Notes under the pieces: model-generated
The model's database searches: none
What the model was told of the DNA's origin: nothing
What the model saw: the letters and a program-made list of their open reading frames with translations, nothing else
Position numbers and translations under genes: made by a program
Origin: Actinomadura sp. 6K520
GTDB taxonomy: Bacteria > Actinomycetota > Actinomycetes > Streptosporangiales > Streptosporangiaceae
DNA length: 34,643 bases
Assembly (NCBI RefSeq): GCF_004349245.1
Contig: NZ_SMLC01000074.1
Location: forward strand, 1 to 34,643
Direction of reading: 5' to 3'
Part shown: one piece after another, positions 7,266 to 14,011 of the stretch
Position numbering within the stretch: the stretch's first letter is position 1
Layout of the letters: each line of letters begins with the position of its first letter

Positions 7266-7315
7266 GCTCCCGCGCCCGCGGGAAGCCGCACCGGGCTTCC
7301 CGCGGGCGCGGGAGC
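7266..7315 (+). terminator. 22-bp perfect hairpin between ectD and ehuB
   Basis: Bases 7266-7287 pair without a mismatch with 7294-7315 around a 6-nt loop (GCACCG); the stem is nearly all G-C. It starts 37 nt after the ectD stop and ends 18 nt before the ehuB start, just upstream of the CAGGAG ribosome binding site. No U tract follows. It probably acts as a terminator, attenuator or 3'-end stabiliser that sets the ratio of synthesis to transport mRNA. Confidence 0.7.
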
Positions 7316-7333
7316 GCACCCATCAGGAGATCG

Positions 7334-8230
7334 ATGATGACTTCCTCGAGACGCGACTTCCTCCGCACCGCCGTGCTGCTGTCCGCCGCGGTACCGCTGG
7401 CCGCGGCGGGCTGCTCCACGACGGATCCGGAGGAGGAGCGGTCCGGCGGCGGCACGCTGGAGAAGGCCCGGAGCGCGGGGACGATCACCGTGGGCTTCGC
7501 CAACGAGGCGCCCTACGGCTTCACCGACCAGTCCGGCAAGCTGACCGGTGAGGCGCCCGAGCTGGCCCGCGTCATCTTCAAGGAACTCGGCATCGACGAG
7601 ATCAAGGGCGTCCAGGTCGACTTCGGCGGCCTGATCGGCGGGCTCAACGCCAAGCGGTTCGACGCGATCGCCGCCGGCATGTTCATCACCCCCGAGCGGT
7701 GCGCCTCCGCGGCGTTCGCCGACCCCGAGTACGTCGCCAAGAGCGCCTTCATGGTCAAGGAGGGCAACCCGAAGGGCCTGACGGGTGCCAAGGACCCGGC
7801 GGAGAAGGACGCCAGGGTCGGCGTGCTCACCGGCGCGGTCGAGGCCGACTACGCCGAGAAGACCGGCGTGGCCAAGGACAACATCAAGACCTACGCCGAC
7901 CAGCCGAGCGCCTTCGAGGCCCTCAAGGCCGGGCGCATCGACTGCATCTGGCTGACCCGCATCTCGCTCGCCGACCTGCTGTCCAAGCACGAGGGCGAGG
8001 GCTACGAGGTCACCGAGGCGTTCACCCCCGTCATCGACGGCAAGGAGCAGCTCGGCGCCGGCGCGTTCGCGTTCCGCAAGGCCGACACCGACCTGCTCAA
8101 CGCCTGGAACGAGCAGCTCGGCAAGCTGAAGCAGGAGAACAAGCTGCTGCCGGTCCTGCAGCCGTTCGGGTTCACCGAGGCCGAGATGCCCGGCCCGGAC
8201 GACACCGCCGCCAAGTTCTGCCAGGGCTGA
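7334..8230 (+). CDS. ehuB: Ectoine/hydroxyectoine ABC transporter, substrate-binding lipoprotein
   Basis: EhuB binds ectoines outside the membrane and delivers them to EhuCD. The 298-residue precursor has a twin-arginine start (SRRDFLRTA) and a lipobox LAAAGC with Cys27, so it is likely Tat-exported and lipidated. The rest is a family-3 (polar amino-acid type) binding domain: VGFANEAPYGFTDQSGKLTGEAPELAR at the N-lobe, then GLIGGLNAKRFDAIAAGMFITPERC, typical of EhuB. CAGGAG precedes the start; a second in-frame ATG follows immediately. It heads ehuBCDA, with ehuC 4 bp behind. Specificity rests on similarity to EhuB and on the adjacent ectABCD. Confidence 0.9.
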   Translation: MMTSSRRDFLRTAVLLSAAVPLAAAGCSTTDPEEERSGGGTLEKARSAGTITVGFANEAPYGFTDQSGKLTGEAPELARVIFKELGIDEIKGVQVDFGGLIGGLNAKRFDAIAAGMFITPERCASAAFADPEYVAKSAFMVKEGNPKGLTGAKDPAEKDARVGVLTGAVEADYAEKTGVAKDNIKTYADQPSAFEALKAGRIDCIWLTRISLADLLSKHEGEGYEVTEAFTPVIDGKEQLGAGAFAFRKADTDLLNAWNEQLGKLKQENKLLPVLQPFGFTEAEMPGPDDTAAKFCQG

Positions 8231-8234
8231 TCCC

Positions 8235-8951
8235 GTGGGGGACGTCCTCAGCAGCTGGGAACAGTGGCTGGACGGCGCGTGGCTCACCTTTCAGCTCACC
8301 GTGTACGGCGGCGTGCTGGCGCTGGTGCTCGCCCTGGTCTTCGGACTGGCGGGCGCCTCGCGCCACGCGTGGGTGCGCGGGCTCAACCGGGTCTACGTGG
8401 AGTTCTTCCGCGGGACCGCGACGCTGGTGCTGCTGTACTGGTTCTTCTACGCGCTGCCCCTGATCGGGCTGCGGTTCAGCACCATGTTCGCGGCGGTGCT
8501 GGCGCTCGGCATGAACGTCGGCGCCTACGGCGCGGAGGTGGTCCGCGGCTCGGTCAAGGCCGTGCCCAAGGCGCAGTACGAGGCGACGGTGGCGCTGAAC
8601 TTCACGCCGTACCAGCGGATGCGGCGCGTCCTGCTGCCGCAGGCCGTCGCGCTGATGCTGCCGCCGTTCGGCAACCTGATCATCGAGCTGATGAAGGCGA
8701 CGGCCATCGTCTCCCTCGTCGGCCTGGTCGACCTCACCCGCGTGTCGAAGAACATCCAGGGCAGCACCGGCGAGACCATCGCGGCGTTCACGGTGGTGCT
8801 CGTCCTGTACTTCGTCATCGCGCAGGTGCTGCAGCTGCTCGTCCGCTACGCGGAGCGCCGCGTGGACCGCATGCTGGGACGCAGGCTTCCCAGTGAGCCG
8901 TCACTCGGGACGATCGCGGCCGGCGCTCCGGGAGCGGGGGTGTCGGGCTGA
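8235..8951 (+). CDS. ehuC: Ectoine/hydroxyectoine ABC transporter permease
   Basis: This is one of two inner-membrane permeases of the ectoine importer, HisMQ/GlnP type. The 238-residue protein has about five membrane spans, beginning with WLTFQLTVYGGVLALVLALVFGLAG. The cytoplasmic EAA loop EATVALNFTPYQRMRRVLLPQA, which docks on the ATPase, lies around residues 115-136. The GTG start follows the ehuB stop by 4 bp with only a weak Shine-Dalgarno, suggesting translational coupling. Its stop overlaps the ehuD ATG (TGATG). Confidence 0.92.
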   Translation: MGDVLSSWEQWLDGAWLTFQLTVYGGVLALVLALVFGLAGASRHAWVRGLNRVYVEFFRGTATLVLLYWFFYALPLIGLRFSTMFAAVLALGMNVGAYGAEVVRGSVKAVPKAQYEATVALNFTPYQRMRRVLLPQAVALMLPPFGNLIIELMKATAIVSLVGLVDLTRVSKNIQGSTGETIAAFTVVLVLYFVIAQVLQLLVRYAERRVDRMLGRRLPSEPSLGTIAAGAPGAGVSG

Positions 8952-9604
8952 TGACCTGGGACTGGCAATACTCGGGCGAGATCCTGCCCGACCTGCTGAA
9001 CGGGCTGCGCTACACGATCATCGCCACGCTGGCCGGCTACGTGATCGCGCTGATCCTCGGCCTGGTGTGGACGCTGCTGCGCCGGACGCCGTACACGGTC
9101 GTCAACCAGACGGTCCGGTGGGTCACGGAGTTCATCAGGTCGACGCCGCTGATCCCGCAGCTGTACTTCGTGTTCTTCGTCCTGCCCGCATGGGGCATCA
9201 CGATCGGGCCGCTCACCGCGGGCATCATCACGCTCGGCATCCACTACTCGACCTACACGGCCGAGGTGTACCGGGCGGGCATCGCCGACGTGCCGAAGGG
9301 GCAGTGGGAGGCGTGCACCGCGCTGAACCTGCCGAAGTCGCGGGCCTGGGTGGACGTCATCCTGCCGCAGGCGATCCGCCGCGTGATACCGACGCTCGGC
9401 AACTACCTGATCGCGATGTTCAAGGACTCGCCGATGCTGCTGGCGATCAACGTCACGGAACTGCTGTTCTCCGCCTACCAGGTGGGGGCGCGGACCCTGC
9501 AGTTCCTGGAGCCGATCACCATGGTCGGCCTGTTGTTCGTCGTGGTCAGCGTCATATCCTCGATACTGGTCCGCCGCTTGGAGAGGCGCTATGCCACCCA
9601 CTGA
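8951..9604 (+). CDS. ehuD: Ectoine/hydroxyectoine ABC transporter permease
   Basis: The second HisMQ-type permease (217 residues) partners EhuC in the membrane channel. It starts with a short periplasmic piece (MTWDWQYSGEILPDLLNGL) and a first span rich in I/L/A. Its EAA loop is EACTALNLPKSRAWVDVILPQAIRRVIP, around residues 118-145. The start overlaps the ehuC stop by one base and the end overlaps ehuA by 14 bp, so ehuC, ehuD and ehuA must be co-translated from one mRNA. Confidence 0.92.
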   Translation: MTWDWQYSGEILPDLLNGLRYTIIATLAGYVIALILGLVWTLLRRTPYTVVNQTVRWVTEFIRSTPLIPQLYFVFFVLPAWGITIGPLTAGIITLGIHYSTYTAEVYRAGIADVPKGQWEACTALNLPKSRAWVDVILPQAIRRVIPTLGNYLIAMFKDSPMLLAINVTELLFSAYQVGARTLQFLEPITMVGLLFVVVSVISSILVRRLERRYATH

Positions 9605-10529
9605 CACCACGCCAGAAGCACCGACGCCCCAGGACCCCGAGGGCGGCTCCACGCCGGAGGACGCCCCCGGGGGCGCGAAGGACCCGGCGGGCAAGAGCGT
9701 CTCCACCCGGAAGGAGGACGCGGCCGAGGGCAAGCCGGCCGCGGATCTCCCGCGGGGCGGCGCGCCCGGCATCCGCTTCGAGAAGGTGGTCAAGCGGTTC
9801 GGCAGCAACGTCGTGCTCCGCGAGCTCGACTTCACCGTGGAGCCCGGCGAGCGGGTGACGCTCATCGGGCCGAGCGGGTCGGGCAAGACCACCATCCTGC
9901 GGCTGCTGATGACGCTGGAGACCCTCAACGAGGGCGTCATCTGGATCGGCGACCAGACGCTGTGGCACATGGACCGGGGCGGCAAGCGCGTCCCGGCCAA
10001 CCAGAAGCACCTGCACGAGATGCGCAAGCAGGTCGGCATGGTGTTCCAGCAGTTCAACCTGTTCCCGAACATGAACGTGCTGCGCAACCTCACCGAGGGG
10101 CCGGTGCGCGTGCTCGGGGTCTCGAAGGACGAGGCGGTCGAGCGCGCCAGGAGCCTGCTGGACCTGGTGGGCCTCGCCGACAAGATCAACGCTCACCCGA
10201 CGCAGCTGTCGGGCGGCCAGCAGCAGCGGGTGGCGATCGCGCGGGCGCTCGCCATGCAGCCGAAGGTGCTGCTGCTGGACGAGGTCACCTCCGCCCTGGA
10301 CCCCGAGCTCGTCGTGGGCGTCCAGGACCTGCTGCGCGACATCGCCCGGCAGAGCGACCTGACCCTGCTGTGCGTCACCCACGAGATGGCCTTCGCCAAG
10401 GACATCTCCGACCGGGTCCTGATGTTCGACCAGGGCCAGATCGTCGAGGAGGGTCACCCGGACCAGATCTTCGGCGAGCCGGCCGAGCAGCGCACCCGGG
10501 ACTTCCTGCAGGCGGTCCTGGCCTCCTGA
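9591..10529 (+). CDS. ehuA: Ectoine/hydroxyectoine ABC transporter ATP-binding protein
   Basis: The ATPase of the importer, 312 residues, of the polar amino-acid (HisP/GlnQ) class. Walker A GPSGSGKT is at 93-100, the Q-loop at ~153, the signature LSGGQ at 206-210, Walker B VLLLDEV at 226-232 and the switch His at 264, so it should be active. It has an unusual N-terminal extension of ~58 residues rich in P, E, D, K and G before the ABC domain begins at IRFEKVVKRF. The extension is in frame, overlaps the ehuD 3' end and has no internal start with a good ribosome binding site. It closes the eight-gene ectoine locus. Confidence 0.92.
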   Translation: MPPTDTTPEAPTPQDPEGGSTPEDAPGGAKDPAGKSVSTRKEDAAEGKPAADLPRGGAPGIRFEKVVKRFGSNVVLRELDFTVEPGERVTLIGPSGSGKTTILRLLMTLETLNEGVIWIGDQTLWHMDRGGKRVPANQKHLHEMRKQVGMVFQQFNLFPNMNVLRNLTEGPVRVLGVSKDEAVERARSLLDLVGLADKINAHPTQLSGGQQQRVAIARALAMQPKVLLLDEVTSALDPELVVGVQDLLRDIARQSDLTLLCVTHEMAFAKDISDRVLMFDQGQIVEEGHPDQIFGEPAEQRTRDFLQAVLAS

Positions 10530-10556
10530 GCACGGCCTCCTGAACGGGCCTCCTGA
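10520..10556 (+). repeat. Three copies of GGCCTCCTGA spanning the ehuA stop
   Basis: Exact 10-bp copies lie at 10520-10529, 10534-10543 and 10547-10556. The first supplies the last codons and the TGA of ehuA; each repeat carries another TGA. It looks like a slippage duplication of the gene end. Confidence 0.75.
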
Positions 10557-10578
10557 GCGGGCCCCGGCAGGCGATCCC

Positions 10579-10616
10579 GTCGCCCGCGTCCCCGTCGCCC
10601 CGGGGACGCGGGCGAC
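10579..10616. terminator. Bidirectional terminator between ehuA and the HD-domain gene
   Basis: GTCGCCCGCGTCCCC (10579-10593) pairs perfectly with 10602-10616 around an 8-nt loop. It sits between two convergent genes, 50 nt after ehuA and 14 nt after the HD-gene stop on the other strand, so it can end both transcripts. Confidence 0.75.
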
Positions 10617-10629
10617 TCTCGTCGGCGCC

Positions 10630-11283
10630 TCAGCCGACGCCGGGCCACGCGGCGGCGATCAGCCTCGCCCATTCCGGTGTCGGGGTGGCGGTGCCGTACT
10701 GCCGCGCGAGTTCCGCGGGGAATGACCCCATGGGTGCTTTAGCGGGGTTCCGGGCGATCTGTTCGACGATGATCTCGGTGAGGCCGCAGCCCGTCGCCAG
10801 GCGCGGGAAGGCGGCGTGCGCGCGGTCGGCGAGGTCCGCCGTCAGCGCTTCGGCGCCCAGCCCGGCGATGTCGGCGCCGCTTCCGGCGTGGGTGAGGGCG
10901 ATCTCGGGCCGCATCCGTTGCGCGATCCCCAGGCTGGTGTGCAGCGCGATCGCCTCCCAGGCGATCCTGACCCGCTCGTCGTCCAGGCCGTTCGCGCTCA
11001 GGAACCCGGCGGCCAGGTCGGCGCCGTCCACTTCGAAGCGCTGGCCCCCGTCGCCCCGCTCGGTGAGGCCGGCGTCGTGCAGGACGCACGACAGGAAGAG
11101 AAGTTCGTCGTCGTAGTCGTCACCCGGGCGCACACCGCGCGCCTCCCCGATCGCGCGTCCGAACAGGTAGGTGCGGACGCTGTGGTGGGCGAGGGCCGTC
11201 GTCCCGAAGGAGAACGCGAGGTCGTACGCCTTGCGGGTCAGGTAGGTGTCGGGCATCGAGAACTCGGCGAAATGGTCGGCCAT
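10630..11283 (-). CDS. HD-domain hydrolase, cyanamide hydratase-like
   Basis: The 217-residue protein is a single HD metal-hydrolase domain. Metal ligands visible in order are His34 (HHSVRTYLFG, with Arg37), His69-Asp70 (CVLHDAGL), His115 (AIALHTS) and His132/Asp138 (LTHAGSGAD). The FEVDGA segment at 83-88 and this HxxR...HD...H...H spacing are those of the cyanamide hydratase-like branch, enzymes that hydrate cyanamide to urea or act on other small nitriles and isonitriles. The true substrate cannot be told from sequence. It is divergent, 83 bp apart, from a GlxA-type regulator that probably controls it. Confidence 0.8.
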   Translation of the reverse strand: MADHFAEFSMPDTYLTRKAYDLAFSFGTTALAHHSVRTYLFGRAIGEARGVRPGDDYDDELLFLSCVLHDAGLTERGDGGQRFEVDGADLAAGFLSANGLDDERVRIAWEAIALHTSLGIAQRMRPEIALTHAGSGADIAGLGAEALTADLADRAHAAFPRLATGCGLTEIIVEQIARNPAKAPMGSFPAELARQYGTATPTPEWARLIAAAWPGVG

Positions 11284-11366
11284 GGGTGCTCCCCGGATGT
11301 GCGCGGAAGGACGCCATTGATCGTCCGATGCGCCCCGCCCCGCCGGACAGTGGCCAGACTGCCGTT

Positions 11367-12350
11367 ATGCGCTACGTTCTGGCCATGCATGTGGTCGCGG
11401 TGCTGGCGCTGGACGGGGTCGTGCCGTTCGATCTGTCGGTGCCCGGGCAGGTCTTCGGCACGACGACCACGTCCGGCGACGTCCCGCTGTACGAGGTGCG
11501 GGCGTGCACGGTGCCCGGCGGCGTGCGGACGTCGCCGAGGTTCGGCAGCATGCGGGTGGAGACGCCGTTCCGGCTGGCCACGCTCGCGACGGCTGACACG
11601 ATCGTCGTCCCCGGTCACGAGGACGTGCGGGCCGACCCGCCCGCCGAGGTGCTGGACGCCCTGCGCGACGCGGCGGCGCGCGGTGCCCGGATCGCGTCGA
11701 TCTGCGTGGGCGCGTTCCTCCTCGCCGCCGCGGGCCTGCTCGACGGGCGGCGCGCCACCACGCACTGGCGGTACGCGAGGTCGCTGGCGCGGCGGTATCC
11801 GGAGGTGGAAGTCGATCCGTCGGTGCTGTACGTGGACGGCGGGCAGGTCCTCACGTCCGCCGGCGTCGCCGCGGGCGTCGATCTGTGCCTGCACATCGTC
11901 CGCCGCGACCACGGCTCGGCGACGGCCGCGCGGACGGCGCGCCGGATCATCATGCCACCGCAGCGGGACGGCGGGCAGGCCCAGTACATCCGGCACGAGG
12001 ACCCGCCGGACGGCGAGGCGTCCCTCCAGCGGACCCTCGCCTGGCTGGAGGCCAACCTGCACCGGCCGCTGACGCTGGACGACATCGCGCGGCACGCGTC
12101 CGTCAGCGTCCGGACGCTGACCCGGCGGTTCCGCGAGCAGGCGGGGACGACGCCGCTGCAGTGGTTGTCGCGCGCCCGCGTCCACCGTGCGCAGCAGCTC
12201 CTGGAGAGCACCGACCTGCCCGTCGAGCGGGTGGCGGCCGAGGCCGGTTTCGGGTCGCCGGTGACGCTGCGCGCCCATTTCGCCCGCCGGGTCGGGGCGT
12301 CGCCGCTGGCCTACCGCGGCGCCTTCCGTACGCGCGAGCCGTCACCCTGA
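11367..12350 (+). CDS. GlxA-family transcriptional regulator (DJ-1/PfpI domain plus AraC-type DNA-binding domain)
   Basis: The N-terminal ~190 residues form a class-I glutamine amidotransferase-like (DJ-1/PfpI) sensing domain that starts VVAVLALDGVVPFDL and has the nucleophile-elbow cysteine in SICVGAFLLAAAG (Cys113). Residues ~225-327 are two AraC helix-turn-helix units (LDDIARHASVSVRTLTRRF and VERVAAEAGFGSPVTLRAHF). Such proteins bind DNA next to the gene they serve; here the neighbour is the divergent HD hydrolase. I give ATG 11367; ATG 11385 would match many family members equally well. The frame is open further upstream, but that region overlaps the divergent promoter. Confidence 0.88.
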   Translation: MRYVLAMHVVAVLALDGVVPFDLSVPGQVFGTTTTSGDVPLYEVRACTVPGGVRTSPRFGSMRVETPFRLATLATADTIVVPGHEDVRADPPAEVLDALRDAAARGARIASICVGAFLLAAAGLLDGRRATTHWRYARSLARRYPEVEVDPSVLYVDGGQVLTSAGVAAGVDLCLHIVRRDHGSATAARTARRIIMPPQRDGGQAQYIRHEDPPDGEASLQRTLAWLEANLHRPLTLDDIARHASVSVRTLTRRFREQAGTTPLQWLSRARVHRAQQLLESTDLPVERVAAEAGFGSPVTLRAHFARRVGASPLAYRGAFRTREPSP

Positions 12351-12377
12351 TCTTGCCGCCGCCCCGCCGTGGCCTAC

Positions 12378-12394
12378 ACCGAACGTCATTCGGT
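12378..12394. promoter_or_regulatory. 17-bp operator-like palindrome, copy 1 (ACCGAACG-T-CATTCGGT)
   Basis: An 8+1+8 palindrome with one mismatch sits 34 bp before the thiolase-fold gene. A perfect version of the same sequence stands before the nitronate monooxygenase gene at 13977-13993. The shared sequence, size and position argue for one repressor, of TetR type or similar; no obvious dedicated regulator lies in the immediate group. Confidence 0.7.
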
Positions 12395-12428
12395 ACCGTG
12401 GCCGCATGATTGGCGGAGGGGCACAGTG

Positions 12429-13589
12429 ATGGGCACATCGATCGTGGGGCTCGGCATGACCGAGCTCGGCAGGGTGTACGGGCGCAGCCCGCGGCGGCTC
12501 GCCGCCGACGCGGTACGCCTCGCCGTCGCCGACGCGGGACTGGCGCTCGGCGACCTGGACGGGCTGCTCGTCAGCCACGGCATGGGCGGCTCCCCCGGCA
12601 TCGAGCTGGCCGGTGCGCTCGGGCTCCGCGACCTGCGGCTGCTCTCCCAGGTCAACGCGTTCGGCGCGACCGCGGGGGCGATGCTGTCGTACGCGGCGAT
12701 GTCGGTGCTGAGCGGGACGGCGACCACCGTCGCCTGCGTGTTCGCGGACGCGCCGCTGAAGCCGGAGAAGTCCGCCGGATCGGCCTACAACCGCGACGCC
12801 CGCGAATGGTACGGGTTCGGCGGGATGACGGCGGCGCTCGGGCTGCGCAGCGTCAACTCCTTCTACGCCCTCGCCGCCCAGCGGCACATGGCCCGGTACG
12901 GCACCACCAGCGAGCAGCTCGGCGCGATCGCGGTGTCGACCCGGGAGTGGGCCGCCCGCAACCCGCTCGCCCAGATGCGCGACCCGATCACCCTCGCCGA
13001 CCACCAGGCGTCCCGCTGGGTGTCCGAGCCGCTGCACCTGCTGGACTGCTGCCTGGTCTCCAACGGCGCGATCGCCGTCGTGGTCACCGGCGCCGACCGG
13101 GCACGCGACCTGGCGCGCCCGCCCGTCCACCTGTGGGGCTGGGGGCAGGGCCATCCCGGGCACCGCAAGGAGCGCGGCAGCGAGTTCGGCCTGACGACGG
13201 GGGCGGCGTCGTCCGGGGCGACGGCGATGAAGCTCGCCGGGATCACCACGTCCGACGTCACCGCGTGCCAGCTGTACGACTGCTACACCTACACGGTCCT
13301 GGTGTCCCTGGAGGACTACGGGTTCTGCGCCAAGGGCGAGGGCGGCGCGTTCGCCGCGTCCGGCGCGCTCGGCCCCGGCGGGTCGCTGCCGACCAACACC
13401 GGCGGCGGCCAGCTCTCGGCGTACTACATGTGGGGCATGACGCCCGTGTCGGAGGCCGTGATCCAGGCGCGCGGGGACGGCGGCGAGCGGCAGGTCCCGG
13501 CCAACGACGTGATCCTCGTCAGCGGCAACGGCGGCATCCTCGACCACCATTCGACCCTCATCGTCAGCCCGCACGAGAAGGGTGCCTGA
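12429..13589 (+). CDS. Thiolase-fold lipid-transfer (Ltp-type) protein without thiolase catalytic residues
   Basis: The 386-residue product has the thiolase superfamily fold, as in SCP2-type 'lipid-transfer' proteins. The nucleophilic Cys is replaced: the segment VNAFGATAGAM has Gly79 where thiolases have Cys. The GHP histidine motif is replaced by NTGGGQLSAYYMWGM (323-336) and the final CxG motif reads SGNGG (365-369). Tyrosines in QLYDCYTYTV (281-290) match the region used by Ltp2-type retro-aldolases of steroid side-chain degradation, which work with a DUF35 partner exactly like the one encoded next. An acyl-CoA aldolase-like role is therefore more likely than thiolysis. GGAGGGG precedes the start; GTG 12426, directly before the ATG, is an equal choice. 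Confidence 0.85.
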   Translation: MGTSIVGLGMTELGRVYGRSPRRLAADAVRLAVADAGLALGDLDGLLVSHGMGGSPGIELAGALGLRDLRLLSQVNAFGATAGAMLSYAAMSVLSGTATTVACVFADAPLKPEKSAGSAYNRDAREWYGFGGMTAALGLRSVNSFYALAAQRHMARYGTTSEQLGAIAVSTREWAARNPLAQMRDPITLADHQASRWVSEPLHLLDCCLVSNGAIAVVVTGADRARDLARPPVHLWGWGQGHPGHRKERGSEFGLTTGAASSGATAMKLAGITTSDVTACQLYDCYTYTVLVSLEDYGFCAKGEGGAFAASGALGPGGSLPTNTGGGQLSAYYMWGMTPVSEAVIQARGDGGERQVPANDVILVSGNGGILDHHSTLIVSPHEKGA

Positions 13590-13592
13590 CCC

Positions 13593-13976
13593 ATGGACAT
13601 CGGAGTGCTGCGGCGGGACGGCCGCACCGACCCGTTCTTCGACGGCACCGCCGCCGGCCGGCTCGTCATCCGGCGCTGCGAGCCGTGCGACCGCTGGTTC
13701 GCGCCGGACGAGACCGGCTGCCCGGACTGCGGCGCCGACGACCTCGGCTGGGCCGAGGCGAGCGGCGAGGCGACCCTGGTGGCCTGGACCGTCACGCATC
13801 CGCGGGACGCGGCCCGGCCCCCGGCCCACCTGGCGCTGGTCGAGCTCGCCGAGGGGCCGTGGCTGCACACCCGCCTGGACGGCGTCGACCCGGCGTCCCT
13901 GCGGGAGGGCCTCCCCCTCCGGGCGGCCTTCGTGCACCCGGACGAGGGCGAGTCGTACGTCCTGTTCCGCCCCTAG
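13593..13976 (+). CDS. Zn-ribbon OB-fold (DUF35) protein, partner of the thiolase-fold protein
   Basis: The 127-residue protein has the DUF35 layout: an N-terminal helix, a rubredoxin-like zinc ribbon with Cys29-x2-Cys32 and Cys43-x2-Cys46 (RRCEPC...GCPDCG), then an OB fold (WAEASGEATLVAWTVTH...). Proteins of this family bind acyl-CoA and associate with thiolase-fold subunits such as Ltp2. It starts 3 bp after the preceding stop, which strongly suggests a stoichiometric complex of the two products. Confidence 0.9.
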   Translation: MDIGVLRRDGRTDPFFDGTAAGRLVIRRCEPCDRWFAPDETGCPDCGADDLGWAEASGEATLVAWTVTHPRDAARPPAHLALVELAEGPWLHTRLDGVDPASLREGLPLRAAFVHPDEGESYVLFRP

Positions 13977-13993
13977 ACCGAATGCCATTCGGT
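13977..13993. promoter_or_regulatory. 17-bp operator-like palindrome, copy 2 (ACCGAATG-C-CATTCGGT)
   Basis: A perfect 8+1+8 palindrome begins at the base after the DUF35 stop codon and ends 18 bp before the nitronate monooxygenase ATG. It matches the site at 12378-12394 at all but two of 17 positions. A TACGGT hexamer at 13998-14003 could be a -10 box for a leaderless or short-leader mRNA. Confidence 0.75.
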
Positions 13994-14011
13994 CCGTTAC
14001 GGTCAGGGTCC

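Noticed and set aside
13977..13993. Reading the palindrome as the terminator of the DUF35 gene
   Set aside because: The 1-nt centre allows no RNA loop without breaking pairs, and the near-identical copy lies before another start, not after a gene.
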